Source: Sphingomonas guangdongensis | GTDB taxonomy: Bacteria; Pseudomonadota; Alphaproteobacteria; Sphingomonadales; Sphingomonadaceae | Length of the DNA stretch: 64,000 bases | Direction of reading: 5' to 3' | Assembly: GCF_900199185.1 (NCBI RefSeq) | Contig: NZ_OBMI01000003.1 | Coordinates: 744,001-808,000 of the forward strand | Shown: positions 35,253 through 44,412 of the stretch, piece after piece | How the letters are laid out: every line of letters begins with the position of its first letter | How positions within the stretch are numbered: position 1 is the stretch's first letter | The notes under the pieces: model-generated | What the model was told of the DNA's origin: nothing | Databases searched by the model: none | The model's input: the letters and a program-made list of their open reading frames with translations, nothing else | Made by a program: the position numbers and the translations under genes

Positions 35253-35451
35253 CTGCTTCAGTTCCCCCCGACGGCGCGTCCCCAGCGCCGAATCCAGACA
35301 GAGCGTCCCGGATGCTTGTCATGCTGCAACAATTCGATCGCCCGTTCAAAGAGTAACAGCGGTCCGCGTGAGGACCTAAGACCCCGTTGCGATGCGAAAA
35401 ACTATGGAAAAGCCGCCCGGACTGGGACAGCATGGCGACCGTGGGGGGAAG
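35253..35451. promoter_or_regulatory. Divergent promoter region between Zorya and TerB/BrxD operons
   Basis: This ~200-bp stretch separates zorA (leftwards) from the TerB-domain gene (rightwards) and should hold both promoters. It includes a plausible -35-like TTGTCA near 35315 and an A+T-richer patch CTGCAACAATTCGATC, but I could not fix promoters with confidence. GGGGGGAAG directly before 35452 serves as the ribosome site of the rightward operon. Confidence 0.45.
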
Positions 35452-37929
35452 ATGAGCGACTCTGGAGGCTGGATCGCGCGTATGGCGCGTCGATTCGGCG
35501 ACATTCTCGGTGGCGGTGCCGCATCGAGCGTCGATCTTGGAACGTCGTCCGAGGTCCGCGACGACTTCTGGGCGGAGGAGCCCGAGCGGCATCGCGCCAG
35601 CGATGCCGCGCCCGCCTCGCCAGCCGCTTCGAACCAAACTAGCGGCGGTTCGGGCATTCGCCGTGACGGCAACGGCCGCTACGTGGTGGCGGGCTGGACC
35701 TTCTCGACGCTCGACCAGGCGCTCGAGTTCGAGGCGGACCGTGCTCCGGCTGTGCGGACGCCGACATCGCAGCCGCCGGCCTCACCCGCTCCTGCGGTCC
35801 CGGCCACTCCGGTGGCTTCCGTTCCCACGTCTCAGAGCGTGACTCCGGCTTCCAGCGGACGCGCCGCCCCGCGCTGGATCGGATCACCCGAGGCGCTTTC
35901 GGCGGGCGGCGTCGGCTTCGAGACCGAGATGGTGTACTTCGGAACGCCGCTTCGTCACGAACCGAGGCACGACCACTCGCGCATCGATCCGACGCTGAAG
36001 GTCGACACGCGCGGTGATCCCGCGGGCGCAACCCTTGGCTACTGGCCGTCGTATCGGGAGTTCGATCCACGCGCTCGCGCGACCTACCTCGGTTGGCTGA
36101 CGGGCGGGCGCCGCGCCGTGTCCGTGCCCAGCGGCTACCTGTTCGTCTTCTTCTACGGATTGGAGCAGCGCCTGCTGGTGGACGACGCGCGTGCGGATGC
36201 GCCCGCGATCTTCTCCGAGCTGCGCCGGCTCATGGCGCTCCACCATCAGGACTACTCGTTCCAGGGCCACGCCTCCAGACTCCTCGCCCTCGCCGCACTG
36301 TACGAGGACGAGGACGACGCTCCTCCGACCGCCGAGTGCGCCCGCAACTGGGACGTCGAGCTTCCGCTCGACGTACGCATCCGGCTCGGGCGGCGGCTTA
36401 GGGACGGCGTACCCTTCAACGCCGACGACGCGCTCCGGTGGGTGCTGGCACTTCCCGACGTTCACCTCCGCACGCCTGGGCAGCGATGCTTCGCCGAGCT
36501 GCGTGACCTGTGGAGCGCCAGGTTTGCGATCCGGCACCCCGACGGGCTGACCGTGCGACGCCCCAAGAGGACGCTGCGGCACGAGTACAGGGCGGCCAGC
36601 GGCAAGTTCAGCGTCGACCTCAGCGTGGACGAACTACCCGACGTGTCCGGCATCTCCGCGCCGCTCGGACCGCTGCGGGCCATGCTCGACCTCTGCATCG
36701 ACGACCTCTCGGCCTACAGCCGGCTCGTCGGCCGCGATCCGGACGCGAGGGGCAGGCTTCACGCCGAGCTCCTGCTCCCTGTCGAACTTCGGGACCGCAA
36801 CCCGGCGCTCGCCTCCTGCCGCGAGCGGCTGGAGAAGCTGGTCAGCGGTGGGACGCGCGGCGTCATAGCGGCTGTCGAGCTCGCGCGACTGCTCGACCTC
36901 GACGTGAACGAGGCAGCCGACAAGCTGCCCACCGCGGTGGTTCGCCAGATTGGCATGGCGCTCGATGCGCTGCAGCACGGCTTCGAGCCTGACCGCCGTT
37001 ACGGTCCGGCGCCGACCCCGCGGGCTGACACACCGATGGCCGTCTTCCCTGCCCATGGCGGCGGCGCGGTCGAGCACGAACGGCAGGCCTATGCCGATGC
37101 GCGAACGGCCATGGAGGTCGCCGTGCTCGCTGCCGCGTCCGACGGCGAGGTCGTCGCGGCCGAGCTCGAAGCGGTCGAACGGCGCCTCCGGTCAACGCCC
37201 AATCTCGCGGAGCACGAGATCGCCCGCCTGGTCGCGTCCGGTCGTGCCCTGGCGGCGGATCCGCCAAAGGTGCGGGCGGCGATGAAGCGCCTGGCGGACG
37301 CTCCCGCCACGGCCCGCGCCTCGATCGCGACCGCGGCCGTCGAGGCGGTGCTCGCCGATGGCATGGTGCAGCCGGGCGAGGTGAAGTTCCTCGAGACGCT
37401 GCACGCCACGCTGAACCTTCCCGCCTCCGCTCTCTACGCGGCGCTTCATCGCGGGGCGGAGGACGTGGGGCCGATCCTGGTGGAGCCCGGACGTCCTGAA
37501 GAGCTGATCTCCATACCGTCGGAGCCGGTCTCGTCCTCTGTCGCGATCGACGCTGCGAGGCTCGCGCGCATTCGGGGAGAGACGTCACGCGTTTCCGCGC
37601 TGCTCGCCACCATCTTCGTCGAGGAGGAGCAAGAGGCTTCGGCATCGGCCGTCGCGGCGCCCAGGCCCACTCCCCGCGCGACCAACGGCTTCGATGGTCT
37701 GGATGGACCGCACTCCGAGCTCCTGACGCGTCTCCTGTCCGGCCCGCTCGATCGTGACGCGTTCGACGGCGCGGCGGCCGCGCTTAGGCTCATGCCGGAA
37801 GGCGCAATCGAGACGATCAACGAATGGGGGTTCGACCGGTTCGGCGAGCCCGTCCTTGACGATGACGACATCGTCCGGGTTTCACCCGAGATCATGGACC
37901 AGATCATGCCCATGGGAGCCGCAGCTTGA
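35452..37929 (+). CDS. TerB-domain protein of a putative BrxD/BrxHI-linked defence operon
   Basis: 825 aa from the ATG at 35452, preceded by GGGGGGAAG; an ATG at 35392 without such a site would add 20 residues. After a disordered Pro/Ala linker come a TerB_N-like region (residues ~130-370: GFETEMVYFGTPL, YLGWLTGGRRAVSVPSGYLF, FFYGLEQRLL), a middle helical region, a TerB-fold region (DARTAMEVAVLAAASDGEVV ... AVLADGMVQPGEVKFLETLH), and a TerB_C-like end (LLTRLLSGPLDRDAFDGAAA ... WGFDRFGEPVLDDDDIV). TerB domains occur in tellurite-resistance and defence proteins and bind metals or membranes. It is joined to the BrxD-like gene by a 4-bp overlap. Confidence 0.8.
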   Translation: MSDSGGWIARMARRFGDILGGGAASSVDLGTSSEVRDDFWAEEPERHRASDAAPASPAASNQTSGGSGIRRDGNGRYVVAGWTFSTLDQALEFEADRAPAVRTPTSQPPASPAPAVPATPVASVPTSQSVTPASSGRAAPRWIGSPEALSAGGVGFETEMVYFGTPLRHEPRHDHSRIDPTLKVDTRGDPAGATLGYWPSYREFDPRARATYLGWLTGGRRAVSVPSGYLFVFFYGLEQRLLVDDARADAPAIFSELRRLMALHHQDYSFQGHASRLLALAALYEDEDDAPPTAECARNWDVELPLDVRIRLGRRLRDGVPFNADDALRWVLALPDVHLRTPGQRCFAELRDLWSARFAIRHPDGLTVRRPKRTLRHEYRAASGKFSVDLSVDELPDVSGISAPLGPLRAMLDLCIDDLSAYSRLVGRDPDARGRLHAELLLPVELRDRNPALASCRERLEKLVSGGTRGVIAAVELARLLDLDVNEAADKLPTAVVRQIGMALDALQHGFEPDRRYGPAPTPRADTPMAVFPAHGGGAVEHERQAYADARTAMEVAVLAAASDGEVVAAELEAVERRLRSTPNLAEHEIARLVASGRALAADPPKVRAAMKRLADAPATARASIATAAVEAVLADGMVQPGEVKFLETLHATLNLPASALYAALHRGAEDVGPILVEPGRPEELISIPSEPVSSSVAIDAARLARIRGETSRVSALLATIFVEEEQEASASAVAAPRPTPRATNGFDGLDGPHSELLTRLLSGPLDRDAFDGAAAALRLMPEGAIETINEWGFDRFGEPVLDDDDIVRVSPEIMDQIMPMGAAA

Positions 37930-39209
37930 ACGCCATCCGTCGCAAGGACCGTGACCTGATCGTGCAGGCGCTCTCCGCCGGGGTCGTGCCCCGTGTCGGG
38001 CTGCGTCACATCCAGGTCGGCCGCTCGCGCGAGGTCGAGGCGCTCGTGCGCGACATCGATCGCATCGCGGACGCGGGTTCCGCCATGCGCTTCGTCATCG
38101 GCGAGTACGGCGCGGGCAAGACCTTCTTCCTCAACCTCGTCCGGCTCATCGCCCTCGAGCGGAAGCTCGTGACCGTCCATGCCGATCTCGCCCCGGACCG
38201 CCGCATTCACGCGACCGGAGGTCAGGCGCGAGGGCTCTACGCTGAGGCGGTGCGCAACATGGCGACCCGCACCCGACCCGAAGGCGGAGCGTTGCCGAGC
38301 GTCGTCGAGCGCTTCGTCACGGACTGCGTGCGCGAGGCCGAGGACGCCGGCAGCCCGGTCGAGCGGGTGATCGACCGGCGGCTCGCCCCGCTTCTCGACA
38401 TGTTGGGTGGTCACGACTTCGCCTGCGTCCTCAAGGCGTATTGGCGCGCCCACGAGGACGGTGATGACGCATTGAAGGCGGCGGCGCTGCGCTGGCTACG
38501 AGCGGAGTTCCCGACCAAGACGGAGGCGAGACAGGCGTTGCCGGTCCGCAGCATCATCGACGATGTAGACGTCTACGATACCTTCAAGCTGCTGTCCGGG
38601 TTCGTGCGCATCGCCGGATACGCCGGCCTACTCGTGGTCTTCGACGAGCTCGTGAACCTCTACAAGCTGCAGAGTGCCCAGGCTCGAAACCAGAACTACG
38701 AGCAGATCCTGCGTATGCTGAACGACGTCCTCCAGGGCAACGTCGAGGGGCTCGGCTTCGTGTTGGGCGGCACCCCCGACTTCCTTCTCGATAGCCGCCG
38801 CGGGCTCTACAGCTACCAGGCGCTGCAGTCGCGTCTCGCCGAGAACAGCTTCGCGACCGAAGGCCGGATCGACATGACGGGGCCGGTCTTGCGCCTGCAG
38901 AGCCTCTCCCCGGAGGACCTGCTCGTGCTGCTCTCCAACATCCGGTCCGTGTTCGCGATCGGCGACCCCGCAGCCCAACTCGTGCCGGATGAGGCGCTCA
39001 CCGCTTTCATGGAGCATTGCAATCGCCGCATCGGCGAGGCCTACTTCCGCACACCGCGCAACACGATCAAGGCGTTCGTGCAGCTTCTAGCCGTCCTGGA
39101 GCAGAACCCGGGCACGGACTGGCGAGGACTGATAGGCGGCGTCACGCCGGAGCCTGAGGAGGCCGAGGAGGCGGACGCGGACGACGAGCTTGTCGACCTC
39201 CGCCTCTGA
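37926..39209 (+). CDS. BrxD-like P-loop ATPase (DUF2791 family)
   Basis: 427 aa starting at a TTG that overlaps the previous stop (TTGA). It is a P-loop ATPase of the BREX-associated DUF2791 group: GLRHIQVGRSREVEALVRDI, Walker A GEYGAGKT at about residues 58-66, then FFLNLVRLIALER, Walker B LLVVFDELVNLY near 237, and QNYEQILRMLNDVLQGNVEG, then GLGFVLGGTPDFL. In BREX type 2 and 5-like loci BrxD acts with the helicase BrxHI. Here no BREX core gene (brxC, pglX, pglZ) is present. Its C-terminus is acidic. It overlaps the helicase gene by 20 bp. Confidence 0.8.
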   Translation: MNAIRRKDRDLIVQALSAGVVPRVGLRHIQVGRSREVEALVRDIDRIADAGSAMRFVIGEYGAGKTFFLNLVRLIALERKLVTVHADLAPDRRIHATGGQARGLYAEAVRNMATRTRPEGGALPSVVERFVTDCVREAEDAGSPVERVIDRRLAPLLDMLGGHDFACVLKAYWRAHEDGDDALKAAALRWLRAEFPTKTEARQALPVRSIIDDVDVYDTFKLLSGFVRIAGYAGLLVVFDELVNLYKLQSAQARNQNYEQILRMLNDVLQGNVEGLGFVLGGTPDFLLDSRRGLYSYQALQSRLAENSFATEGRIDMTGPVLRLQSLSPEDLLVLLSNIRSVFAIGDPAAQLVPDEALTAFMEHCNRRIGEAYFRTPRNTIKAFVQLLAVLEQNPGTDWRGLIGGVTPEPEEAEEADADDELVDLRL

Positions 39210-41391
39210 GCCGTCCGCCTTCGACCGCCTTCATCCCGAGATAAGGCGCTGGATTCGAGACCAGGGATGGATGGGCCTGCGGCCCATCCAGGATGAGGCG
39301 ATCCGCACGGTGCTCGGCTCCGAGGCGGACGTTGTGGTCATGGCGGGAACGGCCTCGGGCAAGACCGAGGCCGCCTTCCTGCCGCTTCTTACCCGAGCGG
39401 CGGAGCCTGGCGACGGCGGCCTGCGCATCCTGTACGTGAGCCCTCTTAAGGCTCTCATAAATGACCAGTACCGCCGGCTGGAAACGCTGTGCGAGCGGCT
39501 CGAGATGCCGGTGACCCGCTGGCACGGCGACGCGCCGGCAGCGGCCAAAGCCAAGCTGCTGCGTCACCCCGCGGGCGTCGCGCTGATCACGCCGGAGTCG
39601 ATCGAGGCGCTGTTGCTTCGTCGGCAGGCGGACGCGGCCAGGCTCTTCCGGGGCCTCCAATCTATCGTCGTCGACGAGCTGCACGCGTTCCTCAAGGGAC
39701 CACGCGGTCTCCACCTCTCCTCCCTGCTCGGACGTGTCGACCGGCTCTGCGAGAAACGGCCGCGGCGCATTGGATTGTCCGCTACCTTGGGCGACGATGA
39801 TGCGGGCCGTTGCTGGCTGAATCCCGCGCAACCCGAAACGCCGGTCGTGCTCCGCTCGCGGGACGGCGGCTCTGGGCTCAAGCTGCAGGTGCGGGGCTAC
39901 GAGGAGCCACCCGACGCCAGCGGCGTCGATGAGATCGCCGATGACGGAGACGACGCGCTCAGCCGCATCGCCGACCACATGTTCGAGCACCTGAGGGGTT
40001 CGAACAACCTGGCTTTCGCGGGGTCGCGCAGGACGGTGGAGGCGCTGGCCGATCGCCTCCGCCAGCGCTGCGTGGCGAAGGGCCTGCCCGAGGAGTTCTT
40101 TCCGCACCATGGCAGTCTCGCGAAGGAGCTGCGCGAGGAGCTTGAGCTGCGCCTCAAGTCGGGCGACCTTCCCACCACGGCGGTCGCGACTACCACGCTC
40201 GAACTCGGCATCGACCTCGGCAACGTCAAGTCGGTCGCGCAGGTCGGCGCGCCGAAGTCGCTGGCGGCGCTCAGGCAGCGGCTGGGTCGGAGCGGTCGTC
40301 GCGGGGATCCCGCCGTTCTGCGCATCTACGTGCGCGAGCGCCACGTCGCGGCGGACGCCGATCCGCTTGACCAGCTTAGGATCGCTACGGTCCGCTCGGT
40401 GGCGGCGGTGCGCCTGCTCGTCGACGGCTTCGTAGAACCCGCGGGCGACGACCCTTCGCTTGCCACCGTAGTGCTGCACCAGACCCTGTCGACGATTGCG
40501 GCGGATGGCGCGATCCGCCCGGTCGCGGCGCACAGGGCCATCTGCGACAAGAATAGCTATCTGGCGATGGGCACCTCCGACTATGCAGCCCTGCTGCGTG
40601 GTGCCGCGCGAGACGACGTTGGCCTGCTCGAGCAGAGCTCCGACGGCCTGCTGATGCTGGGGCCGGAGGGTGAGCGCGTTACCGCCGCGCACGACTTCTA
40701 TGCCGTCTTCGAGACCGACGACGAGTGGCGTCTCGTTGCTGAAGGCCGGACGCTGGGCACCGTGCCCATCTCGAACGTTCTGGCGATTGGAGCGCTCGTA
40801 GGCTTCGCGGGACGGCGCTGGCGCGTTGAGTCAGTGGACGACAGGTCGAAGGTGCTCGTGGTTGCGCCGCACCGGGCGGGCAAGCTGCCGAAGTTCGATC
40901 CCCCGACCGGCGAGCCCGTCCACGCCCGGCTTTCGCAAGAGATTCGCCACGTCCTCGCGTCTGAAGATGTGCCGTCCTACCTGGACCCCGCCGCGCGCGC
41001 CTTTCTTCAGGAGGGCCGAGCGGCCTACAGGCGGCTCGGGTTGGATCGGAGCTGCGCGATCGCGTCGGGCAGTGACACTGTACTGGCAACTTGGGCCGGC
41101 ACGGCGGTCAATGACATCCTTATGGTCCTCCTGCAGTCCGCGGGATTGGAGTGCCAGGCGGACGATGTCGCGATTGAGATCGCCGACTGCTCGCCGGACG
41201 AGCTGCGCAAGCTGCTCGGCACTATCTCTGAGGTACCCTCCACCGAGGCTCTTGCGAGTTTTGTAGAGAACCTGCGCAGCGCCAAATACGACCAGTTCGT
41301 GGACGAGGACCTGCTTCGCCGACTTTGGGCGAAGAGAGCCAAGCCTGCGCGCGAGCAGGCGATCGCCACAATCGGCGATCTTGTTTGGTGA
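39190..41391 (+). CDS. BrxHI-like DEAD/DEAH helicase
   Basis: 733 aa from the TTG at 39190 inside the end of the BrxD-like gene. It is an Lhr/BrxHI-type superfamily 2 helicase: Q-like region RPIQDEAIRTVL, motif I AGTASGKTEAAF (near 52), motif Ia YVSPLKALINDQYRR, motif II VDELHAFL (DELH near 161), motif III LSATLGDD, and motif VI RQRLGRSGRRG, with VATTTLELGIDLG before it. The C-terminal ~250 residues are helical plus a beta part and could handle nucleic acid. With the BrxD-like and TerB-domain genes it makes a compact three-gene operon. ATP-driven DNA remodelling during defence is the likely role, inferred from family. Confidence 0.85.
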   Translation: MSTSASEPSAFDRLHPEIRRWIRDQGWMGLRPIQDEAIRTVLGSEADVVVMAGTASGKTEAAFLPLLTRAAEPGDGGLRILYVSPLKALINDQYRRLETLCERLEMPVTRWHGDAPAAAKAKLLRHPAGVALITPESIEALLLRRQADAARLFRGLQSIVVDELHAFLKGPRGLHLSSLLGRVDRLCEKRPRRIGLSATLGDDDAGRCWLNPAQPETPVVLRSRDGGSGLKLQVRGYEEPPDASGVDEIADDGDDALSRIADHMFEHLRGSNNLAFAGSRRTVEALADRLRQRCVAKGLPEEFFPHHGSLAKELREELELRLKSGDLPTTAVATTTLELGIDLGNVKSVAQVGAPKSLAALRQRLGRSGRRGDPAVLRIYVRERHVAADADPLDQLRIATVRSVAAVRLLVDGFVEPAGDDPSLATVVLHQTLSTIAADGAIRPVAAHRAICDKNSYLAMGTSDYAALLRGAARDDVGLLEQSSDGLLMLGPEGERVTAAHDFYAVFETDDEWRLVAEGRTLGTVPISNVLAIGALVGFAGRRWRVESVDDRSKVLVVAPHRAGKLPKFDPPTGEPVHARLSQEIRHVLASEDVPSYLDPAARAFLQEGRAAYRRLGLDRSCAIASGSDTVLATWAGTAVNDILMVLLQSAGLECQADDVAIEIADCSPDELRKLLGTISEVPSTEALASFVENLRSAKYDQFVDEDLLRRLWAKRAKPAREQAIATIGDLVW

Positions 41392-41662
41392 TTCGCGCGA
41401 AGGCGGAACGTGGGCGCTCAGCTAGTTCAACAAGACCCAGTTCCGGTCATCCGGCGGGCAGAACCGCATTCCCGACTCCGGCCGCTTGTTCACCTTGCAC
41501 AGCGTCCGGCTTCCGCCGCCCGCCCCCTGGAACGCGAGCCGCCGTTTAGAGGGTCATTAGGAGCGGGCTACGATCTGCTGCATGCGGTGTAACGAGCGCT
41601 TGGGCCTAGTCTGCCGGGTGCTACCTGGTATCGTGCCCCGCGGTCTGGTTTCGGGATGGCCT

Positions 41663-42478
41663 ATGGCGCGTGGGGAGGACTGGTCGGATATCGAGCTAGA
41701 CGCCATCGTTGCGGACTATTTCGCGATGTTGCGGGACGAGATAGGCGGCATCTCCTTCTCGAAGACTGCTCATCGCCGCGCTCTGGCGGAACGCGTCGAC
41801 CGTTCAGAAGGCTCGATCGAGTTCAAGCACTGCAACATCACGGCGGTGCTCGAGGAGCTCGGCGTCGCCGGGATCAGGGGGTACCGGGCGAGGGCCAATT
41901 ATCAGGGTGCGATCCTGGAGGCGATCGAGCGGCATCTGGACCGCGACGGCGGGCGTGATCTGTCCATGGTGCCGACGGCTTCGGCCCCGACGATCCGCAT
42001 GGTCGACGTACCTGGTATTGAGCTGAGGAACGAGCCCCCGCCGACGGCAGTGCAGCGGATGGTTCGCCGGTTCGATCCGGTCGAACGGGACATGCGCAAC
42101 CGCGAATTGGGGCTTGCCGGCGAGCACGCCGTTTTAAGTTTCGAACGGCACCGCCTAGATTCGGCGGGCAGACCGGACCTTGCGGCGCGCGTGCGCCATG
42201 TCTCAGTCGAAATCGGTGATGGTCTCGGCTACGACATCGCCTCCTTCTCGGAACTGGGGGATGATCTGGTCATCGAGGTTAAGACGACGCGCGGGCTGGC
42301 GCGGACGCCGTTCTTCATGTCCCGCAATGAGCTTGAGGTCGCCGAGCGAATGGAGGGCGGGTATCGGCTCTATCGATTGCACGAGTTCGGCCCGAAACCC
42401 GCCCTGTTTATGATGACGCCGCCATTGGCCGGAAGCCTGCGGTTCACCACCGAGACGTGGCGCGCAGACTTCAGGTGA
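41663..42478 (+). CDS. DUF3883-type protein, putative PD-(D/E)XK fold
   Basis: 271 aa from the ATG at 41663; the frame is open to 41582 but no ribosome site supports it. The N-terminal ~90 residues form a helical region (DWSDIELDAIVADYFAMLRD). The C-terminal half resembles DUF3883, a restriction-endonuclease-like domain: RNRELGLAGEHAVLSFERHR, then GYDIASFSE, and DDLVIEVKTTRG with the D...E-x-K arrangement of nucleases. This family is common in defence and restriction islands. A 271-bp gap separates it from the helicase gene, so it may be its own unit or the last gene of that operon. It is convergent with the DUF6527-like gene, 51 bp away. Confidence 0.65.
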   Translation: MARGEDWSDIELDAIVADYFAMLRDEIGGISFSKTAHRRALAERVDRSEGSIEFKHCNITAVLEELGVAGIRGYRARANYQGAILEAIERHLDRDGGRDLSMVPTASAPTIRMVDVPGIELRNEPPPTAVQRMVRRFDPVERDMRNRELGLAGEHAVLSFERHRLDSAGRPDLAARVRHVSVEIGDGLGYDIASFSELGDDLVIEVKTTRGLARTPFFMSRNELEVAERMEGGYRLYRLHEFGPKPALFMMTPPLAGSLRFTTETWRADFR

Positions 42479-42529
42479 TGGGCTTCCGGAGTTGATACCA
42501 GTCGCCTGCGCCCACTGCTGGCAGGCTCA

Positions 42530-43069
42530 TCACCCTTCGTCTTCTTCGTCGGCCCTCACGAAATACCATGTCCCATCCTGCTTCCAGCTTCGGGCGAGCC
42601 CTTTTCCGACCAAGCGGTTTGCAGCGCGATTCACGTCCCAGACGATCTCGTCGATCGCGTCCGCGATGGCTTCCGCGGTGAGCGGGATCGTCGCATCCAA
42701 CCCGGCGAGAACCCGCTTTTCGATGTCAGGGTTGTAGCGCGGTTCGACATTCCCCGAAGTGAAGCGGTCACACCAAATTAGCACGCCGCGCCAGACGACG
42801 AAGTGGCTCTCGCAGCCCCCATCCCGCCACACCGAAGGGTAGAGCGTGACGCCTTCCCCGCGCATGTCGAGACGCCACGCTTTGTTGGCGCGGGGGTCGA
42901 GATTGACGACCAGCGTCTCGCCACAGCCATCGGGGCAAGTCATGATGACCGAGCGGGCGCGGCCGCGCACGACCAGCGCGGCGTCCCCGGGCCCGTTCAG
43001 CAGGGCTTCCGCTTCATCGCGGTATTTGGCCTGGCCTACGAGCCGCAGCGACCTGGCGGGCGCCGTCAC
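42530..43069 (-). CDS. DUF6527-like zinc-finger protein of a ubiquitin-like operon
   Basis: 179 aa, last gene of the ubiquitin-like operon. The middle shows cysteines suited to zinc binding (MTCPDGCGETLVVNLDPRAN, later GCESHFVVWRGVLIWCDRFT), as in DUF6527 proteins that recur next to bacterial ubiquitin-like genes. The C-terminal 60 residues look like a winged-helix region (IADAIDEIVWDVNRAANRLV, then GKGLARSWKQDGTWYF) with an acidic tail. It might be a substrate adaptor or target-recognition subunit; no catalytic site is visible. Its ATG overlaps the E1 stop (ATGA). Confidence 0.65.
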   Translation of the reverse strand: MTAPARSLRLVGQAKYRDEAEALLNGPGDAALVVRGRARSVIMTCPDGCGETLVVNLDPRANKAWRLDMRGEGVTLYPSVWRDGGCESHFVVWRGVLIWCDRFTSGNVEPRYNPDIEKRVLAGLDATIPLTAEAIADAIDEIVWDVNRAANRLVGKGLARSWKQDGTWYFVRADEEDEG

Positions 43070-44412
43070 GATGCCTCTCCGTCATTCGGCGCGTGCCGAA
43101 CCGGCATCGGCCACGACAGGCCCTTCGCATGTGCGCCTGCGCTCGAGCAGACGATGCACTCCGGGTGTATGGCAGCGGCCAACTCGCTCACCCGGCCGCG
43201 AATTCCGTCGTAGCTCAGATGCCGCGGACGGGTCGGAACCGGGGTCACGGCTCCGAGCAGCATGGTGATGGCCAGCGACGTCACCGTGGAGTTGATCGAG
43301 ATGACTGCTGGCTGGGGCTCATGAACCCCCAGAACATACGGGTCGGCGGCCCGCTGTTCCGGGGTCTGCAGTTCGCGCAGAATGGCCTTCCCGTCCAGCG
43401 CTCCGGTGCAGGTGAGGCAGGGCAGTTCCGGCGCGATCATCTGGACCCGCCCAGTGATGTGCGTGATGACGTCGTCCTTGACGGTGATGCTGACGCCCAT
43501 GTCGATCGCCGGGACGAGAAACTGGTGGGCCGCCTGGTTCACGACCGCCCGGCTGGCATGCGAATCCGTGCAGAGGAGGATGAAGTCGAACGTCGAGAGG
43601 AGATGCGCGACGTCGCTATCGACGATGTCCGCCTGAAGCGCCGTGACGTTCGCATCGGGGTTGATGCTGCGGATCATGGCTGCGGCGACCTCGACCTTGG
43701 CGACACCGACGGTTGCCGGCGTCGATCCCACCACACGATTGAGGTTGGTGGTCTCGACATTGTCGGGATCGATGACGGTGACGTCGCGCGCTCCCAGGTG
43801 CGCGAGCTGCTGGCAGACGAGGGATCCCGTGCCACCGGCACCGACCACGCAGTAGCGGAGGCTCTTGAGAAGACGCTGCCCCGGTTCGCCGAAGGCGCGC
43901 ACCTGCCGATCGTGGCGCTCCTGAGCCTCGCCGTCCGGGCGTGGCGATAGGAGCGTCAGGTGCTTTCCAACCTCCCACACGCTGATCTCGTCGCCGGACC
44001 CCAGGCGCCGCGCCCGGCAGCCGTTGGGGCTGATCACGAGAGCGGCGTGCGGAACCGGCGCGCCACGCCTGCCGAGATAGGGAGCGAGCTGAGCTTCCCC
44101 GTTGTCGTCCGTCGTCGAGAACGCCGGCCAGTCCGGGCAATCGGGATGGGTATGGATGAGGATCGCCGCCATGCCGGTGACGCGGCTGCGGTTGGCGACG
44201 TCCAGCAGGTACTGCGCCTTCAGGACGGCGGAGATGCGATCGCGCCGCTCATATGCGTGTTCGGGCACGGCCGCCGCGTCCGCCACGATCCACGCATCGG
44301 CAAGGGCGACGTAGTGGGCGTAGGCGATCGCGCAGCTCTCGACGCCACCGGCGTCGAGAAGCGTCGCCGACAGTTGACGGTAGACCGGCGATGGGAATCT
44401 GATGCCGCTCAT
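43066..44412 (-). CDS. JAMM protease fused to E1-like ThiF/MoeB adenylyltransferase
   Basis: 448 aa from the ATG overlapping the E2 stop; the longer frame to 44670 is antisense noise over the E2 gene. Residues 1-~150 are a JAB/JAMM metalloprotease: Glu25, HTHP at 87-90, Ser99 and Asp102, with a spacing two residues longer than the canonical motif. Residues ~165-448 are an E1-like ThiF domain: GAGGTG at 191-196, then VTVIDPDNVETTNLNRVVGS, LCTDSHASR, and two CXXC pairs (CLTC and CIVC) for structural zinc. It would adenylate the C-terminal glycine of the ubiquitin-like protein and, through the JAMM part, cleave or remove it. A separate catalytic cysteine is not obvious. Confidence 0.87.
   Translation of the reverse strand: MSGIRFPSPVYRQLSATLLDAGGVESCAIAYAHYVALADAWIVADAAAVPEHAYERRDRISAVLKAQYLLDVANRSRVTGMAAILIHTHPDCPDWPAFSTTDDNGEAQLAPYLGRRGAPVPHAALVISPNGCRARRLGSGDEISVWEVGKHLTLLSPRPDGEAQERHDRQVRAFGEPGQRLLKSLRYCVVGAGGTGSLVCQQLAHLGARDVTVIDPDNVETTNLNRVVGSTPATVGVAKVEVAAAMIRSINPDANVTALQADIVDSDVAHLLSTFDFILLCTDSHASRAVVNQAAHQFLVPAIDMGVSITVKDDVITHITGRVQMIAPELPCLTCTGALDGKAILRELQTPEQRAADPYVLGVHEPQPAVISINSTVTSLAITMLLGAVTPVPTRPRHLSYDGIRGRVSELAAAIHPECIVCSSAGAHAKGLSWPMPVRHAPNDGEAS

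Noticed and set aside
35452..37929. Tellurite-resistance (ter) operon
   Set aside because: Only TerB-type domains are present in one large protein; no terA, terC, terD, terE or terZ genes are nearby.
37926..41391. A BREX system
   Set aside because: Only BrxD-like and BrxHI-like genes are present; brxC, pglX and pglZ are missing.
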